A stretch of DNA of 64,000 nucleotides, from positions 248,001 to 312,000 of the forward strand of contig NW_017264206.1 of the NCBI RefSeq assembly GCF_001619985.1. The letters run 5' to 3'. Each line of letters opens with the position of its first letter. Positions within the stretch are counted from its first letter, which is position 1. The translations under genes were made by a program, and so were the position numbers. Origin of the DNA: Xylona heveae TC161. Taxonomy: Eukaryota; Ascomycota; Xylonomycetes; Xylonales; Xylonaceae. Below, one piece after another: positions 1 through 11,639 of this stretch. The notes beneath the pieces were generated by a model. The model ran no database searches and was not told where the DNA came from. It was given only the letters and a program-made list of their open reading frames with translations.

Positions 1-222
1 GATATACAGCGTACCCATGTACTATGTCATGACAGCAATGGTAAGAATCAGTTGAGCCACAGTCGAAGTCATTGCCAGACGTCATACCTGCATTTGGTGG
101 GCATATTCCTAGTAGTCGTTAGCTTCTAAAGGTTACAGATAATGTGGACAAGTTGATTATCATTTTCTCACCTTTATACCAATCTTGCGCAAATTGCGCA
201 GAGTTCTCGTGATTGTCGACAT
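1..222 (-). CDS. NDUFA12: NADH:ubiquinone oxidoreductase subunit NDUFA12/B17.2 (5' part)
   Basis: Accessory subunit of mitochondrial complex I, on the matrix arm. Only the first 31 codons are in the window and the gene runs off the left edge. The exons are 172-222, 88-108 and 1-21, each ending on a codon boundary and bounded by GT/AG. The peptide begins MSTITRTLRNLRKIG and continues EYAHQMQYMGTLYI, which matches the N-terminus I know for the fungal 13 kDa subunit (MST-TRTLRNL...HQMQY-G). The tiny 21-nt second exon is typical of this gene type. It is divergent from PGS1, with 228 bp between the two start codons, so the two mitochondrial genes probably share a promoter region. The identification rests on a short peptide but the match is specific. 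Confidence 0.82.
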
Positions 223-450
223 GATGGAATGACGGATAACTGTGCTAGACGTACAATAATCTGGGGCAAGAGTATGGGGTTGGGGAGGAGGAGGCCCTTA
301 AACCCACATGTTGCTAGTCCCAAAATCGACTAGCCGAGAGCGGACCGAAAGAGACCAAAATCGGGTGAACCGACGAGACACCAATAAACACCAAATTTCC
401 ATGATCCGGAGATTTGATCATGGAGTTCATGCTTCCTTCATCAGAGGATC

Positions 451-2407
451 ATGATGCTCGCTCGGCCCTTGGCGCGATGTCGTCGCCAACCAGTGCCCCT
501 CTCGGGCATCCGAAGAGTGGGCTGCCGTCGATTCTCTTCAGCCACTTCTGCCAATTCCGGTCCCCATAATCCCGTGGCGTCGAGCTCCCCACCAAATGTG
601 CTCGCAGGCTTGACCAGCGAACTGGACAGGATAGCCCCACGATTCGATATTGAAGCGTCTCAGGTTCAAATCATTCGCACACCGAGTCAATTCTACGAGA
701 CTCTCAAGGTACAAATCATTTTACAATCTCACTGGCGTTCAGGTAAACTGACAGCATCTGCGTTTATTACAGACGAAGATTCTGAATGCGCGCCATCGCA
801 TTTTTCTGTCGACGCTGTACATTGGCAAGACTGAGCACGACTTGGTACGACTAAATCTTTCCCGCATTGACCAATCACTCTCAATTCTCATATTTTTTAG
901 ATTTCGACAATTCGACAAGCGCTCCTCAACCAGCCAGAGCTTAAAGTCTCGTTTCTGACAGACGCTTTGCGCGGCACTCGCGAAACGCCCAATCCATCTT
1001 GCGCTTCGCTCCTTGCGCCGCTCGTGACAGAATTTGGCCCTGACCGCGTGGAAATCCGCATGTACCACACCCCGAATCTTACTGGTATTCGAAAGAGGTA
1101 TATCCCGCGGCGCATCAACGAGGGCTGGGGTTTACAGCACATGAAGCTTTACGGGGTGGACGACGAGATAATACTTTCGGGGTATGCCTCCAAGTCACAG
1201 GAGCAATCTGATCCATTCATAGTCCTGCGGATACCTCTATGATATAATTGCTGATCATCCTGTTAGGGCCAACCTGTCCACCGACTACTTTACCAACCGC
1301 CAGGACAGATATCACGTTTTCAGCTCCAAGGAAGTGACATTCTACTTTGGTCAAATCCACGACGCGGTTTCGAGTCTTAGTTTCCGAGTCCAACCTCGTC
1401 CCGATGAACCTGCCGGATACAAACTGGAATGGCCCGAATCTAACGCGGCTCCGTCACCTCTTGAAGAACCCAAGGCATTCGTCTCCGCGGCTGGGGCTAG
1501 AGTGCACCCCCTCATTCAGCCCGCTACCGCGACTACGAAGCAATCCGAACTTCTTCCTCCCACCTCTTCTTCATCTTCGTCTTCGTCTCCGTCTTCTAAA
1601 ACAACCGACACGATAATCTACCCGCTCTCGCAATTCACGCCGCTTCTCAACCCGGACACATCGACTGAGAAACCCGGTCTAGCTACTGTCCTACGCCATC
1701 TCGCCTCTTCAGCCCTCGCAAATTCTTCATGGACATTTACAGCAGGGTACTTTAACATTACGCCAGAATTCAAAAACCTATTACTCGCATCCAACCCGGC
1801 CCGCGGAACCGTAGTGACTGCTAGTCCCTGGGCCAATGGGTTCTACGGGTCAAAGGGTGTTTCTGGCATGTTGCCGCCCGCGTATACCCTTTTAGCCAGA
1901 CGTTTTCTGGAGAGCGTCATTCGAGCCGAGCGGCAGAAACATCCTGCGGACAAAAGCAATCACATCGAACTCAAAGAATGGCGATTGGGTACCGTTGGAC
2001 AGCCCGGTGGATGGACGTATCATGCCAAGGGGCTGTGGATTACTCTGCCCGAGTCTGACTCTGAGCGCCAGCAAGGCACGACTGCGGTCTCCGAACCCTC
2101 TGAGCCGAAGGGAGTGGCTGAGGAGCAGACTCCGAAGGAGCAGCCACCGTCTGGGTCCGGACCGAGCATATCCCTCATCGGCTCTTCGAACTATACCAAA
2201 CGCAGCTATACCCTCGACCTCGAAGCCAACGTGCTCATCGTCACGACAAACCCGCAACTCAAGCAACGTCTCGGAGAAGAAGAAGCGTGGTTGCAAGAAC
2301 ACGCGCGCGCTGTTGACTTGGATGAATTCACGCGCACAGAGAGACGTGTCAGCTGGAGAGTCAGAGTGGCTATGTGGATTGTCACCGCCTTGGGCGGGGC
2401 GTTGTAA
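451..2407 (+). CDS. PGS1: CDP-diacylglycerol--glycerol-3-phosphate 3-phosphatidyltransferase (PGP synthase)
   Basis: Makes phosphatidylglycerophosphate from CDP-diacylglycerol and glycerol-3-phosphate, the committed step towards cardiolipin, in mitochondria. The exons 451-708, 773-844, 901-1181 and 1267-2407 join in frame to 583 codons. Two adjacent ATGs (451, 454) could start it. The N-terminus is Arg/Ser-rich without acids, like a mitochondrial presequence. It is a phospholipase D-superfamily protein. The first HKD motif is near residue 190 (HMKLYGVDDEIILSG, followed by ANLSTDYFTNRQDRY), and the second is near residue 456 (YHAKGLW, followed by GSSNYTKRSYTLD). Low-complexity Ser/Pro stretches and a charged Glu/Pro insert lie between and after the motifs. 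The splice at 1182-1266 falls exactly inside the conserved SGANLS motif, which supports the model. Confidence 0.93.
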
Positions 2408-3182
2408 TTCGAGATCTTTATTTTCGTCTTCTCTCCTCTTTGTCATTTTAGATCTTTTTCTCTTTTCCACTTGGGACTTGAGATTAGCAGTGGACGTTGT
2501 CGTGTTTCTCGATATGCCTTGCATAGCCGAGTGATGTGGTATGTAGCATTCTGGACGTCGGAACCATCATAGATTCATAGCAACGATATAGTCTGTATGA
2601 TCTGGTGTAAATTGTATAGAATACGAACTGTACGATACAATACAAGCTATAGAAATATACGCACAACTATCGCTAGTCAATGTCTTTGCTAAGTAGTCCA
2701 GTCTTCTTTATCTTTTCTTTTCTTTTCTTCTTTTCTCCCTTTTTTCTTTTTTAATCTTATTTTTTTTTTTTTTTTTTCCCCTTAATTTTTATCGTACTCG
2801 TACCATTTGAACTTTGAAGTAAGGATATTCTTCAAATTATTTTCTTTGAATCAATACAAGTAGTCTATATAAATCTTGATAATGCAAACAAAACTACTTG
2901 AATGTTCTTGTGCTGTACATTGACACGTATTTTGGCATCGTATTCAGCCTTGTCGTCCCGTGTTTTGGGTCTGGGTCTCCGCTTTTAGTGCGAATTTGTG
3001 GGGGGAATTGCGCCATGGACCATGGTGCTGCCAACTGATAATAATTCGTGTCCTCAAAGGGAAAATAAATAAATAAATAAACTGAGAATTTAGAAAGAAG
3101 GACTCCAATTCCAAATTTGCAGAAGAAAATAAAAGTCACACGCACCGAACATTAATAATTTCACATTTTTCGGCAAGTCAAA
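2408..3182. other. Intergenic, AT-rich, simple repeats
   Basis: No gene seen. It holds the PGS1 3' region, a pyrimidine tract with a run of T near 2761-2778, a short AAAT repeat near 3060-3080, and the HAD gene promoter just before 3183. Confidence 0.7.
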
Positions 3183-4010
3183 ATGGGGGGCATTGAAGCG
3201 GAGGGCGGCCATCTCACCTCTGATTCATCCTCATCCTCATCGCATCTAAACACCCTACGATCATGCTTGGCCACCAAATCCTGGTTCGGCTTCGATCTCG
3301 ACGACACCCTTCACGAGTTCCGCAAGGCATCCGGCTTTGCATCCTCCTCAGTATTTGAGGCAATCTGCGCCGCAGAGCAATCTGGCGCAGAAGAATCTGG
3401 CGGCGTCAGCGGAGATGCCCTCCGGGCCTCATACAAGGACATACTACAGTCAAAGACGGCGAATGCGTTCGCGGACGGCCGAACATCGAGAGACTACAGA
3501 AGAGAACGATTTTCATGTCTTTTGCAATCTCACAACTTGGAAATCTCTGACGCAAAACTAGACCGACTCCTAGACGTCTACCAAGTCAACCTACAGGCCG
3601 GCTTGGCCCTGAAGCCAGGCGCCCTGCAATTCCTCAAGAAGCTCAAGAGTCTTGGCAAAAAGATCATTGTTGTCACAGAAGGTCCACGGGACGCTCAGGA
3701 ATGGACGGTCCACGAGCTGGGACTGCGGCCGTATATTGACGTCCTCGTCACAACGAACGAGGTAGGAAAGTCCAAGGTTGATGGTTTGTTTTCTGTCGTT
3801 TTAAAGAAGTACCGCATTCGGCCGGCAGATATGGTGTATATCGGCGACAATGAAGCACGTGATGTGCGTCCGGCGCAGGCTGAAGGTATCACAGCTGTGC
3901 TTTATGATGAGAAGCGGGATTGTCGATTTGATGAGAATCTTAATGGCTTTCGAGTAAACTCGTTTGCAAGATTGGAGGGTTTATTACGGAGCACCTCCAG
4001 CACATTTTGA
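3183..4010 (+). CDS. HAD-superfamily hydrolase
   Basis: Intronless 275-residue protein of the haloacid dehalogenase superfamily, probably a small-molecule phosphatase. Motif I is FGFDLDDTLHEF (nucleophile Asp in DxDxT) near residue 38. Motif II is VVTEGP near residue 160 (the catalytic Thr). The motif III lysine lies in TTNEVGKSKVDGLF. Motif IV is MVYIGDNEARDV near residue 220. The helical cap sits between motifs I and II, as in the phosphoglycolate phosphatase/REG-2-like groups. It starts with a Ser-rich stretch that may not be conserved. The substrate cannot be told from sequence; a nucleotide or sugar phosphate is likely for the family. Confidence 0.88.
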   Translation: MGGIEAEGGHLTSDSSSSSSHLNTLRSCLATKSWFGFDLDDTLHEFRKASGFASSSVFEAICAAEQSGAEESGGVSGDALRASYKDILQSKTANAFADGRTSRDYRRERFSCLLQSHNLEISDAKLDRLLDVYQVNLQAGLALKPGALQFLKKLKSLGKKIIVVTEGPRDAQEWTVHELGLRPYIDVLVTTNEVGKSKVDGLFSVVLKKYRIRPADMVYIGDNEARDVRPAQAEGITAVLYDEKRDCRFDENLNGFRVNSFARLEGLLRSTSSTF

Positions 4011-5487
4011 CAATGAATAAAAATTACTTGTATGTCGGTTGAGGAGCTCAATGAGATGTAATTTTTCATATTCTATTTTTTATTTACTATATATACTATA
4101 TACTATATATTTAAAAGTAAAGATGCCGATATAGAATATATTCAACTTTAAAAACAGTCAAATACAACGACATATACCATACAATCTGCATCAAGACATA
4201 CTCGTATTTGGCTGTCAGGTCTGTACAGTGAATATTTACTATGGTACAATAGTACAGAGTATACCCTGTCGGGAATAAAGTGACAATGTTATGCTTGGGA
4301 GAAAGTCGCCGTCGACTTCGGCGAGGTCGGCGAACTCGCCGAGACACATGGTACTACTCCGTACGGTGTCAGGCGTCATCTGACAAATGTTGCATGATTG
4401 ATTGCTGCTTGATTGGCTTGTTGACGATTAATAATCGGATTAGAGTGGAATAACGCGATAGATTAGGTTAGTGTATAGTTTCTCCTGAGACTAACCCTAA
4501 TAAATCGATCAACTTCCAGGGTTCTTATCACGACCCCTGCCGCCATTTTCCAACTCTTCTTCATCCCCAAGTACGGAGTAAACAACGACCACGCACTCTA
4601 CGGAGTATACAACAAGTACACTTCCTACGTCCAAATGACTATAGTCTGTAGCTACTCAAGATCATTGATCCTTATGGTCATACGATTGCCTATAGAAGGT
4701 GTATATGTGAAGACTGAACAATGTGCTGTTTATTGTCTATAGTAGTGATCAGTAGTAGCAACTATAACTATGTATGATATGCAGTATTTCTGCGTACGAG
4801 TAAAGAAACTTCCACTATAGGATCAAATGTCTAATTCAGTACCTCGGTAGAATATGAGAAAGAATGACACTGCACAGAATGTTCAAGTGCTCCAAGTAGA
4901 CCGTAGAGTGCGTACTCTGTATAGTCCAGAGGTAACTCATATTCTGGAAACTCTGTAATTCCAAATCAAGCAATCGGGCATCCATCCAATGAAGCACTGA
5001 CCACGGCACTGGCCACGGCAATGTCAAATGCCAGTGGCGTCAGGGTCCACTTCGCATCCGCACCAGAGGGGTAAGTTACCTACTGTACGGTATGCTTGTG
5101 CACTTGGTAATTGCCAAATGAGTAAACAATATCTGATTACTCTACACTCTATTACACTTCTCTACCTCCCCACGATTACTATACTGACCAGCCACTACAC
5201 GACTATGAGCCACGACTTACACCAGCAAACGCCATACTACATACTCTACACTCGACAATCTGGATTATGAATTTGCAATAACTAATGATTATTACTAACG
5301 TACGAATACTTTTGAGAAGATGCAATGCCTTCAAGAAAAAAGAGATATAAGGACGCTCGTCCGCATCTCTGTATTCTCATCTCATCATCATCATCATCAT
5401 CACATCTCATCTTCTTCCAAAACAATCACTTCACAACAACAACAACAAACATAACCCGTTCTCAAGAACAATCTCCATTCACATTCT
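4011..5487. other. Intergenic, 1.5 kb, AT-rich
   Basis: No convincing coding region; only short unrelated frames. It contains three copies of the 9-mer TACGGAGTA or its complement (4355-4363, 4572-4580, 4599-4607), a TCA microsatellite at about 5382-5402 and CAA repeats at about 5422-5440 in the likely 5' leader of the next gene. Confidence 0.65.
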
Positions 5488-5598
5488 ATGAAAAACATCG
5501 TTGCTCCTCTGCGACGCCTCAACTCCAAACTCAACTCCAAATTCTCCCGTCTTTCGTCCCCGAAAGACTCTGAAAAACCAGCCCAACCTCAAACCACC

Positions 5599-5630
<32 letters not shown>

Positions 5631-6273
5631 CATGTCTATCCAGACCGAACTCAACGCCGTCAGCGAGCAATTCTCCCAGGCCCCGGCCGAGATCCGCGAC
5701 CCCATTGGCGCCGCCGCGGGCGACTTCGCCGCCTCCTTCAACCGCGGCTCTGCCGTCCAGCCAGGCCAGAAGCTGCCCGCTTTCACCCTGCCCAATGCTC
5801 TGGGCAAGGACGTCTCCAGCACCGAGCTGCTCTCCAAGGGCCCCATCCTGATCACCTTCTACCGTGGCGGCTGGTGCCCGTACTGCAACGTGGTGCTGCA
5901 CCACCTGCAGGCGAACCTCAAGGAGTTCGAGGCCAAGAACGTCACCCTGGTCGCCATCTCCCCCGAGACCCCCGACACCTCGTTGACCACGGCCGAGAAG
6001 GCCGGCCTTGCCTTCCCCGTGCTCTCCGACAAGGGCAACAAGTTTGCGGATCAGCTCGGCCTGGTGTTCAAGCAGCCCGAGTCGGTGCGTCCCGCCTTTG
6101 AGAAGATGGGTCTGGACTTTGCCCAGCGCAAGGGCGAGAACACCCTCGACATCCCCGTCCCCGCTACCCTCTTGGTGGACCAGACTGGTACCGTCCGCAA
6201 CACCTTTGTCGAGCCTGACTTCACTACCAGACTCGACCCCAAGGATGCGCTTAAGTGGGTTAATGCGCTCTAA
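5488..6273 (+). CDS. Peroxiredoxin-like AhpC/TSA-family protein
   Basis: Thioredoxin-fold protein related to the bacterial 'peroxiredoxin-like' AhpC/TSA group, expected to reduce peroxides or act as a thiol oxidoreductase. The fold reads through PAFTLPNALGKDVSS, then FYRGGWCPYCNVVLHHL with a CPYC active-site motif, VAISPETPDTS, and PVPATLLVDQTGTVRNTF. It is intronless. From the ATG at 5632 it is 213 residues. From 5488 it has a 48-residue extension that starts basic and amphipathic (MKNIVAPLRRLNSKLNSKF), then poly-Thr/Asn encoded by CAC and AAC repeats. Codon use after 5632 is strongly C-ending, suggesting high expression; the extension is not biased. The shorter start is therefore likely the core protein, and the longer one may be a mitochondrial form. 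Confidence 0.88.
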
Positions 6274-6736
6274 GCGGTTTATGAGAGAGTGTGGATTTTG
6301 AGCGGGAATTGGATCCCGCGGATGTGGGGGAATTGAATACAAATCAATGACTTCCTCGCGAATGAATAGGGAGAATAGAGTGGAATTATAGAGGATAGAG
6401 GATAGAGAAGAATTATAGAATGCAATGAACTTTTTATTTTAACTGCATGGTATTTTGAAATCCATTTATGCCCCGGTGATCCATGTTTAGATATAATGCA
6501 TCCCATCTGAGAGAAGAGAAAAAAAAAAAGGAAAAGAAATAAAAAGAGAAAAGAAGGGGAGAAAAAGAGAAAATCTATATAAAACGCCAGGATATGCAGA
6601 AAGAGAGCAATATTTGGGCATAAGCCGGCCAGCAAGGCGAGATGCGACGCTCCCACGTCGGGAACTATAGGTAGATGAAAGAAAAGGGAGAGAAGAAAAG
6701 GAACAGAGAGGGATGTTTGAATGGTATTAAAGGGCG
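6274..6736. other. Convergent 3' intergenic region
   Basis: Shared 3' region between the peroxiredoxin gene and LTV1, A/G-rich with a poly-A stretch near 6518-6530. No coding signal. Confidence 0.65.
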
Positions 6737-8247
6737 TCAAGTACGTTGCTTAGACTTTAGTCTTGCGGGACCGAGACCGCGGCGCTAGAAGTAACAAGAT
6801 GTTAGCCGTGTCTTGAGGGAAAGAACAAAATACTCACCACTTCGTCCAATTGCTCGATGCCAGTCTGGTATCCGCCCTTTTTCACTCTCCTCTTCCCGGC
6901 CATGGAATATCCACCCAGGAAATCATCCATGATGGAGTCAAAGTCTCCACGCATAGGACCCTGCTGTGTCGAGGCACTCGACTGGCCCGTCATGCCCGTC
7001 ATTCCGGTGACCACTGACGCGGTATCGTCATCGGGGAAATCATCATAGTCGCCGTCCTCGTTGTACTCTTCTTCAATCTTGTCGAAGCGGTCGTCCAGCA
7101 GCGTCTGGCCCTCTGTGCGGAAGATCGACGAGCTCGTCATCGAGTAACCCGAGGTCGATGTCATTGCGCCCTTGCGCTTCTTGCGGCGGCCGCTAGTAAG
7201 TGCGGAAGTACCGGTGACAATGGAAGACAGCCCATCGGCCATAGAAGGGGTAGCGGGCTTGGGTTTGGGCGCTGCAGCCACGGCGGCCTTGTTGGCCTTT
7301 TGATCCTTTTTGAATTCGCGGAATTCGTGCAGCCAGTCGTCACCATGGCCCTCATCTCCATCTTCTGCCGACTCGTGGTCAGGCTTCGTCGCGGCGGCCG
7401 TCTTGAATTCCTTGTCCGGTTTCGCAGTCTCGTCGGTTTCCCAGCCCTCGTCTTCTTCGTCCTCGGGCGCATCGCCCCAATTCAAGTCTTCGAAATCTTC
7501 CTCAGTCAGTTCCTCTCCCCCCTTGGCGAGTTCGCCGAAAATGTCCTTGTCCTCGCCTTCATCAATATAGGCATCGTCTTCGAGCGCTTCGAGGACTTCT
7601 CGAAGTCGTGGGTCCATGTCCGGCTGGAACCCAGCCAGCGCATCGGGAATGTCCTGCTGTTCTTGATACGACGTGTGGCGCATGTTCTTGGATGGCAACA
7701 ATTCATCGGGCAGAGATGGCTTGCCCGAGGCGTCCGTCTTTGCATCGTCGGCGGCGTCGTCCAGGTTGGTCTCGCGCAACATGTCCTCGAGCTTCATCTT
7801 CGGCTTGTTCTTTTGCTTGCTTGCAGGCTGAGGCGCCTCGACAAAGTACGCATCGGACGACGTGCCCAGGTCGCGCATATGCTGCATGTAATCGTAGTTG
7901 GAGTCATCGTAGTAGATTCCATAGTTGGCGGCTTCACCCTCGTTGGCACGGATGCTGTCGGGATCCAGACCTAGTTCGTCCTCCAAGGACCCTCGGTCTT
8001 TACCATGATGCTCAGCTCCCGGCTTCGAGATCTCCGTAAAGACCATGTCCGGGGCATCGGAGTCATGGATTCGGGGGTCATTTTGGGCACGATGCACCAG
8101 GGCAAATGTGGTGGCATTCTTCTTGTCACTATATTTTTTTTATCGATAAGATCAGCGGGGGATTTTTTTTCCAATGGCGGAGAATTTGGGAGGGGGAGGA
8201 AAAGGAACAAGGGAGCGATAATCTTACATCCACTTATTGCGAGGCAT
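6737..8247 (-). CDS. LTV1: Ribosome biogenesis protein Ltv1
   Basis: Assembly factor that binds pre-40S ribosomal subunits at the head (with Enp1/Rps3) and is released before final maturation. Exons in coding order are 8228-8247, 6838-8128 and 6737-6784, giving 452 residues. The 20-nt first exon encodes MPRNKW and splices into IDKKNATTFALVHRAQNDP, the conserved Ltv1 start. Next comes HDSDAPDMVFTEI. The body is acidic (DWLHEFREF region and several Glu/Asp runs), and the C-terminal part carries RFDKIEEEYNEDGDYDD and GKRRVKKGGYQTG. The last short exon encodes RRGLGPARLKSKQRT. It is divergent from LSG1, another ribosome maturation factor. Confidence 0.93.
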
Positions 8248-8557
8248 GTTGACTGATCATGCAGGAAGAATTAGAAATGAAAAATATTTTCTTCCTTGCG
8301 ATGCTTTAAAAGTTGTGCGTTGGCTGACCAGCAAGGTTGTTACTGTGTGAGAGGGAAAGGATATATTTTGGCTGACAAAGCGGAGAGAGAGGGAGAGGAA
8401 AGAAAATAATAATTTTGACCGAAAAGGCGAAAATCCCGACAAACGAGTGACGTCCGACCGTCTCTGCCCCTCCTACTTTCTACCACAATTCTCCCCCTCC
8501 TCTTCAACTTTAATCCAACACAGATAGGATTAAGAATAGGGGAAATTCACGATCAAG
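8248..8557. promoter_or_regulatory. Divergent LTV1/LSG1 promoter
   Basis: A 310-bp region between the two start codons. It contains an A/T element AAAAATATTTT-like at about 8280-8290 (resembling the yeast RRPE, AAAAATTTT) and GCGATG at 8298-8303 (the core of the yeast PAC element) directly beside it, then a pyrimidine-rich stretch at 8460-8515 that probably leads the LSG1 transcript. Use of yeast-type motifs here is inference. Confidence 0.45.
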
Positions 8558-10697
8558 ATGGTTTTGGCAAAATCAAAAAACAAGGTCGGGCTGGGAAACA
8601 GCTTGATGAATGATCGGTTTGGCAAAGGAAAAGGTGCCGACCGACGAAGAGGAGCCCCCGGAATTCAGAGAGTTGGCCCCGATGGCGAAGCAGTATGTCA
8701 TCCTATTTTGAAAATTTCCCAGGAAGAAGATGCTAATACAGGCCATAGTATGTCACACATGAAAAAGAAGATGCAGCCTGGGTCAAGATGCGAAGTGTTA
8801 CTGAGCAAGGCGCTCTCGACGAATTCCTCAGTACTGCCGAATTGGCTGGTACAGACTTTACAGCTGAAAAGATGAACAATGTGAAAATCATTCATACCGA
8901 TCAGAAGAACCCGTACTTGTTATCGGCAAAAGAGGAGAACGCTGCAGTGAAGAAACAAAATGCCAATCGTGGACGATTGACTGTGCCCCGACGCCCGCCC
9001 TGGGACCACACTACGACGCCTCAAGAACTCGACAGGAGAGAGCGCGACTCGCTGTTACAATGGAGACGTGGACTTGCCGAACTTCAGGAAGCAAACGACC
9101 TGTTGATGACCCCGTTTGAGCGAAATCTCGAAGTCTGGCGCCAATTATGGCGAGTCATTGAGCGATCCGACCTGATTGTACAGATTGTCGACGCCCGAAA
9201 CCCTCTTCTTTTCCGCTGTGATGACTTGGAAAAGTACGTCAAGGAAGTGGATCCGCGGAAGAACAATTTGTTGCTGGTGAACAAGGCCGATATGATGACC
9301 GTGGAGCAGCGAACACTCTGGGCGGATTACTTTGAGAGAGCTGGCATCAACTACAAATTCTTCTCAGCATCGCTAGCCAAAGAGCGGAACGAGGCCCAGG
9401 AGAGTGAGTCTGACGAAGAGTCTATTGCCGAGGAACTGGAACAGGTGCAGCAATCCGCAGGCGGCGAGGACAAACTCGCCGAGGAGACCAAGAAACTTGA
9501 CCTTCAGGACGCCCAGGACGAGAACGCTCAATGGACCACTGAAGAAACCCTCGACGGTCCCAGCAGTTCTGGCGCCAAGGATCAGCGTGTTGCCATTCTC
9601 ACCGTGGACGAATTAGAAGCACTCTTTCTCGAGAATGCTCCCGAAATTGAGCGTACGTTTTCCCCTTTTATTGAAAGGCCCCATCGCCGAGCTAACACTT
9701 CTCAGAACAAAACCCCGACGCTCCGCGCAAAACCGTCATCGGTCTCGTTGGTTACCCCAACGTGGGTAAATCCTCGACCATTAACGCGCTTATCGGCGCG
9801 AAGAAGGTCTCTGTCTCCGCGACCCCCGGTAAAACCAAGCACTTCCAAACCATCCACCTCAGCCCGTCCGTCATCCTCTGCGATTGCCCTGGTCTCGTCT
9901 TCCCCAACTTCGCCACTACCAAAGCCGAGCTTGTCTGCAGCGGCGTTTTGCCCATTGACCAGCTCCGCGAATTCACTGGCCCTGCGGGTCTTGTCGCACA
10001 ACGTATCCCTCAGGCTTTCATCGAAGCCATCTACGGCGTGAAAATCCCCACTCGGCCTCTCGAGGAAGGAGGCACAGGCATTCCGACCGCGCAGGAAGTT
10101 CTCAGCGCCTATGCTCGCGCACGTGGTTTCGCCACCACTGGCCACGGCGAGCCCGACGAGTCCCGTGCCGCGCGATACGTGCTCAAGGACTACGTCAATG
10201 GAAAACTTCTCTTCTGCCACCCGCCACCGCATGACCCGGCCATTGATCCCCGCGACTTTAACCGCGACATGTACGACGAGTCGCACCTGCCTGAAAAGCG
10301 CCGCGCCGCTTTAGCCGCCCATGCAAACCAGACGGTCTCACAAATCACTGGCGAAGGCGATCCCGAGGACCCGTCCCTCATGGACCACCCCGAGATCGTC
10401 CCCATGGCTCCTGTCCAGGGCGAGAAATCGTCAAGGCTGGATAAAGGCTTTTTTGGCCCCGGAAGTGGAGCCGCAGGCCACTACCACCGGAAACCGTTCA
10501 GTTACAAGTACTCTGAGCAAGGCCAGGCAGAGCACTCGTCCGGAAAGCCGTTGAGTGGACGAAAACAGCGCACTTTGAAGGCCTTGGAGCTGGGTGTAGA
10601 TCCCCAGGAACTCAGGTCCATGGGCATGGCGGGCGGAAAGAAGCATTTTAAGGGGAATAAAAAGGCCGCCATGCGGGCCAAGACTGGCGATTACTGA
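8558..10697 (+). CDS. LSG1: Large-subunit GTPase Lsg1
   Basis: Cytoplasmic circularly permuted GTPase that releases the export adaptor Nmd3 from pre-60S subunits. The exons 8558-8692, 8749-9652 and 9706-10697 give 676 residues. The start MVLAKSKNKVGLGNSLMND is the known fungal Lsg1 N-terminus. The permuted order is visible: the G4 motif VNKAD lies near residue 223, before the G1 P-loop GYPNVGKSS near 361 and G3 DCPGLVFP near 405. The linker before G1 is acidic (Glu/Ser-rich), as in the family. The tail is basic (KHFKGNKKAAMRAKTG). Intron 1 must use the acceptor at 8748, not the AG eight bases earlier, to keep YVTHEKEDAAWVKM in frame. Confidence 0.95.
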
Positions 10698-11204
10698 GTT
10701 ACTGGTGCTTAGTTACTGATGTTTACTGACGAGCTTGTTAGTAGTTGGGCTCTCGTTTTCTTCTAAGTGTCGCCCTTTCGTTTAGGATTTAGGATTCAAG
10801 GGTCAGTCTTATGGTTCAACGATCTCTGTAGACCTTTGACCCGATATTCTCTTTTGTTGTCCAAGCTTGCCGCTTTTTTTCTTCTTTTCTTTGTCCTCTT
10901 TTCTTTCCTTCCTTCCTTCTTTCTCCTTTTTATTTGTGACCTTCGGTTACTTTCTGAAGAAGGTCGCTTTGCATTTTCACAGGCGTTATTGGACAGTGGT
11001 CATGAATATAACGTTCTTTTTCTTGGATGGGTCATTGATTACGGAATGGAGAAAAATGACCAGATGGGAGCGTCTGCGATGTAGAGCTACGTTTCAGAGC
11101 TGCAGTTCATGATGTAGAGAGAGCAGAAAAAAGAAGAGTATATATAGATTGAATGAGATGTTATATGGTGCTGGTCCTGATCCTGGTCACGTTCCCAATT
11201 GCTA

Positions 11205-11380
11205 TTGCTATTTTGATATTGTGTTATTGTGTTATTTGCTATTTCGTGATTCCAGTTGTCTAAAGTACTATTTTGTTAACTTACTATTATGTTACTTTGC
11301 TATTGCTAGTGTGCAATTTTGCTATCTCACGATCCCAGTTGTCCGACGTGCTATTCACTATCCCAGCTGTCCAAAGTCCA
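11205..11380. repeat. Diverged tandem repeat, two to three units
   Basis: Units share TTGCTAT, then TCGTGATTCCAGTTGTC or TCACGATCCCAGTTGTC, then a short AGTACTAT- or CGTGCTAT-like end. The two clearest copies lie near 11236-11271 and 11315-11353, and a third partial copy is CACTATCCCAGCTGTCC near 11356-11372. Spacing is roughly 80 bp. Confidence 0.6.
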
Positions 11381-11639
11381 CACGCTGTACTTTTCTGTAC
11401 TGCTGTAAGGGCATGCAAAAAAATGTATTTAGAGTGGAGATTAACCCTGTAAATTGATACCTCACATCAGTGTATTGATACCACGCCTCAGTGTATTGAT
11501 ATGATGCTTTGGCATATTGATTCGCAGTGACTGTAGAGGATGAAAGAGTAATGAGCTGGCTAGTTTTAATATCTTTCACAGACACGTGGTAATACTCAGG
11601 CTCAGGCTTAGGCTTGGGATCAGAGTCAGGATCAGAGTT

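Noticed and set aside
1892-2534. Overlapping frames on both strands at the PGS1 3' end
   Set aside because: Both are shadows of the last PGS1 exon, which carries the second HKD motif.
5479-6342. 287-codon minus-strand open frame
   Set aside because: Antisense to the codon-biased peroxiredoxin gene, with a polyvaline/polyglycine run that is just the complement of the CAC/AAC repeats.
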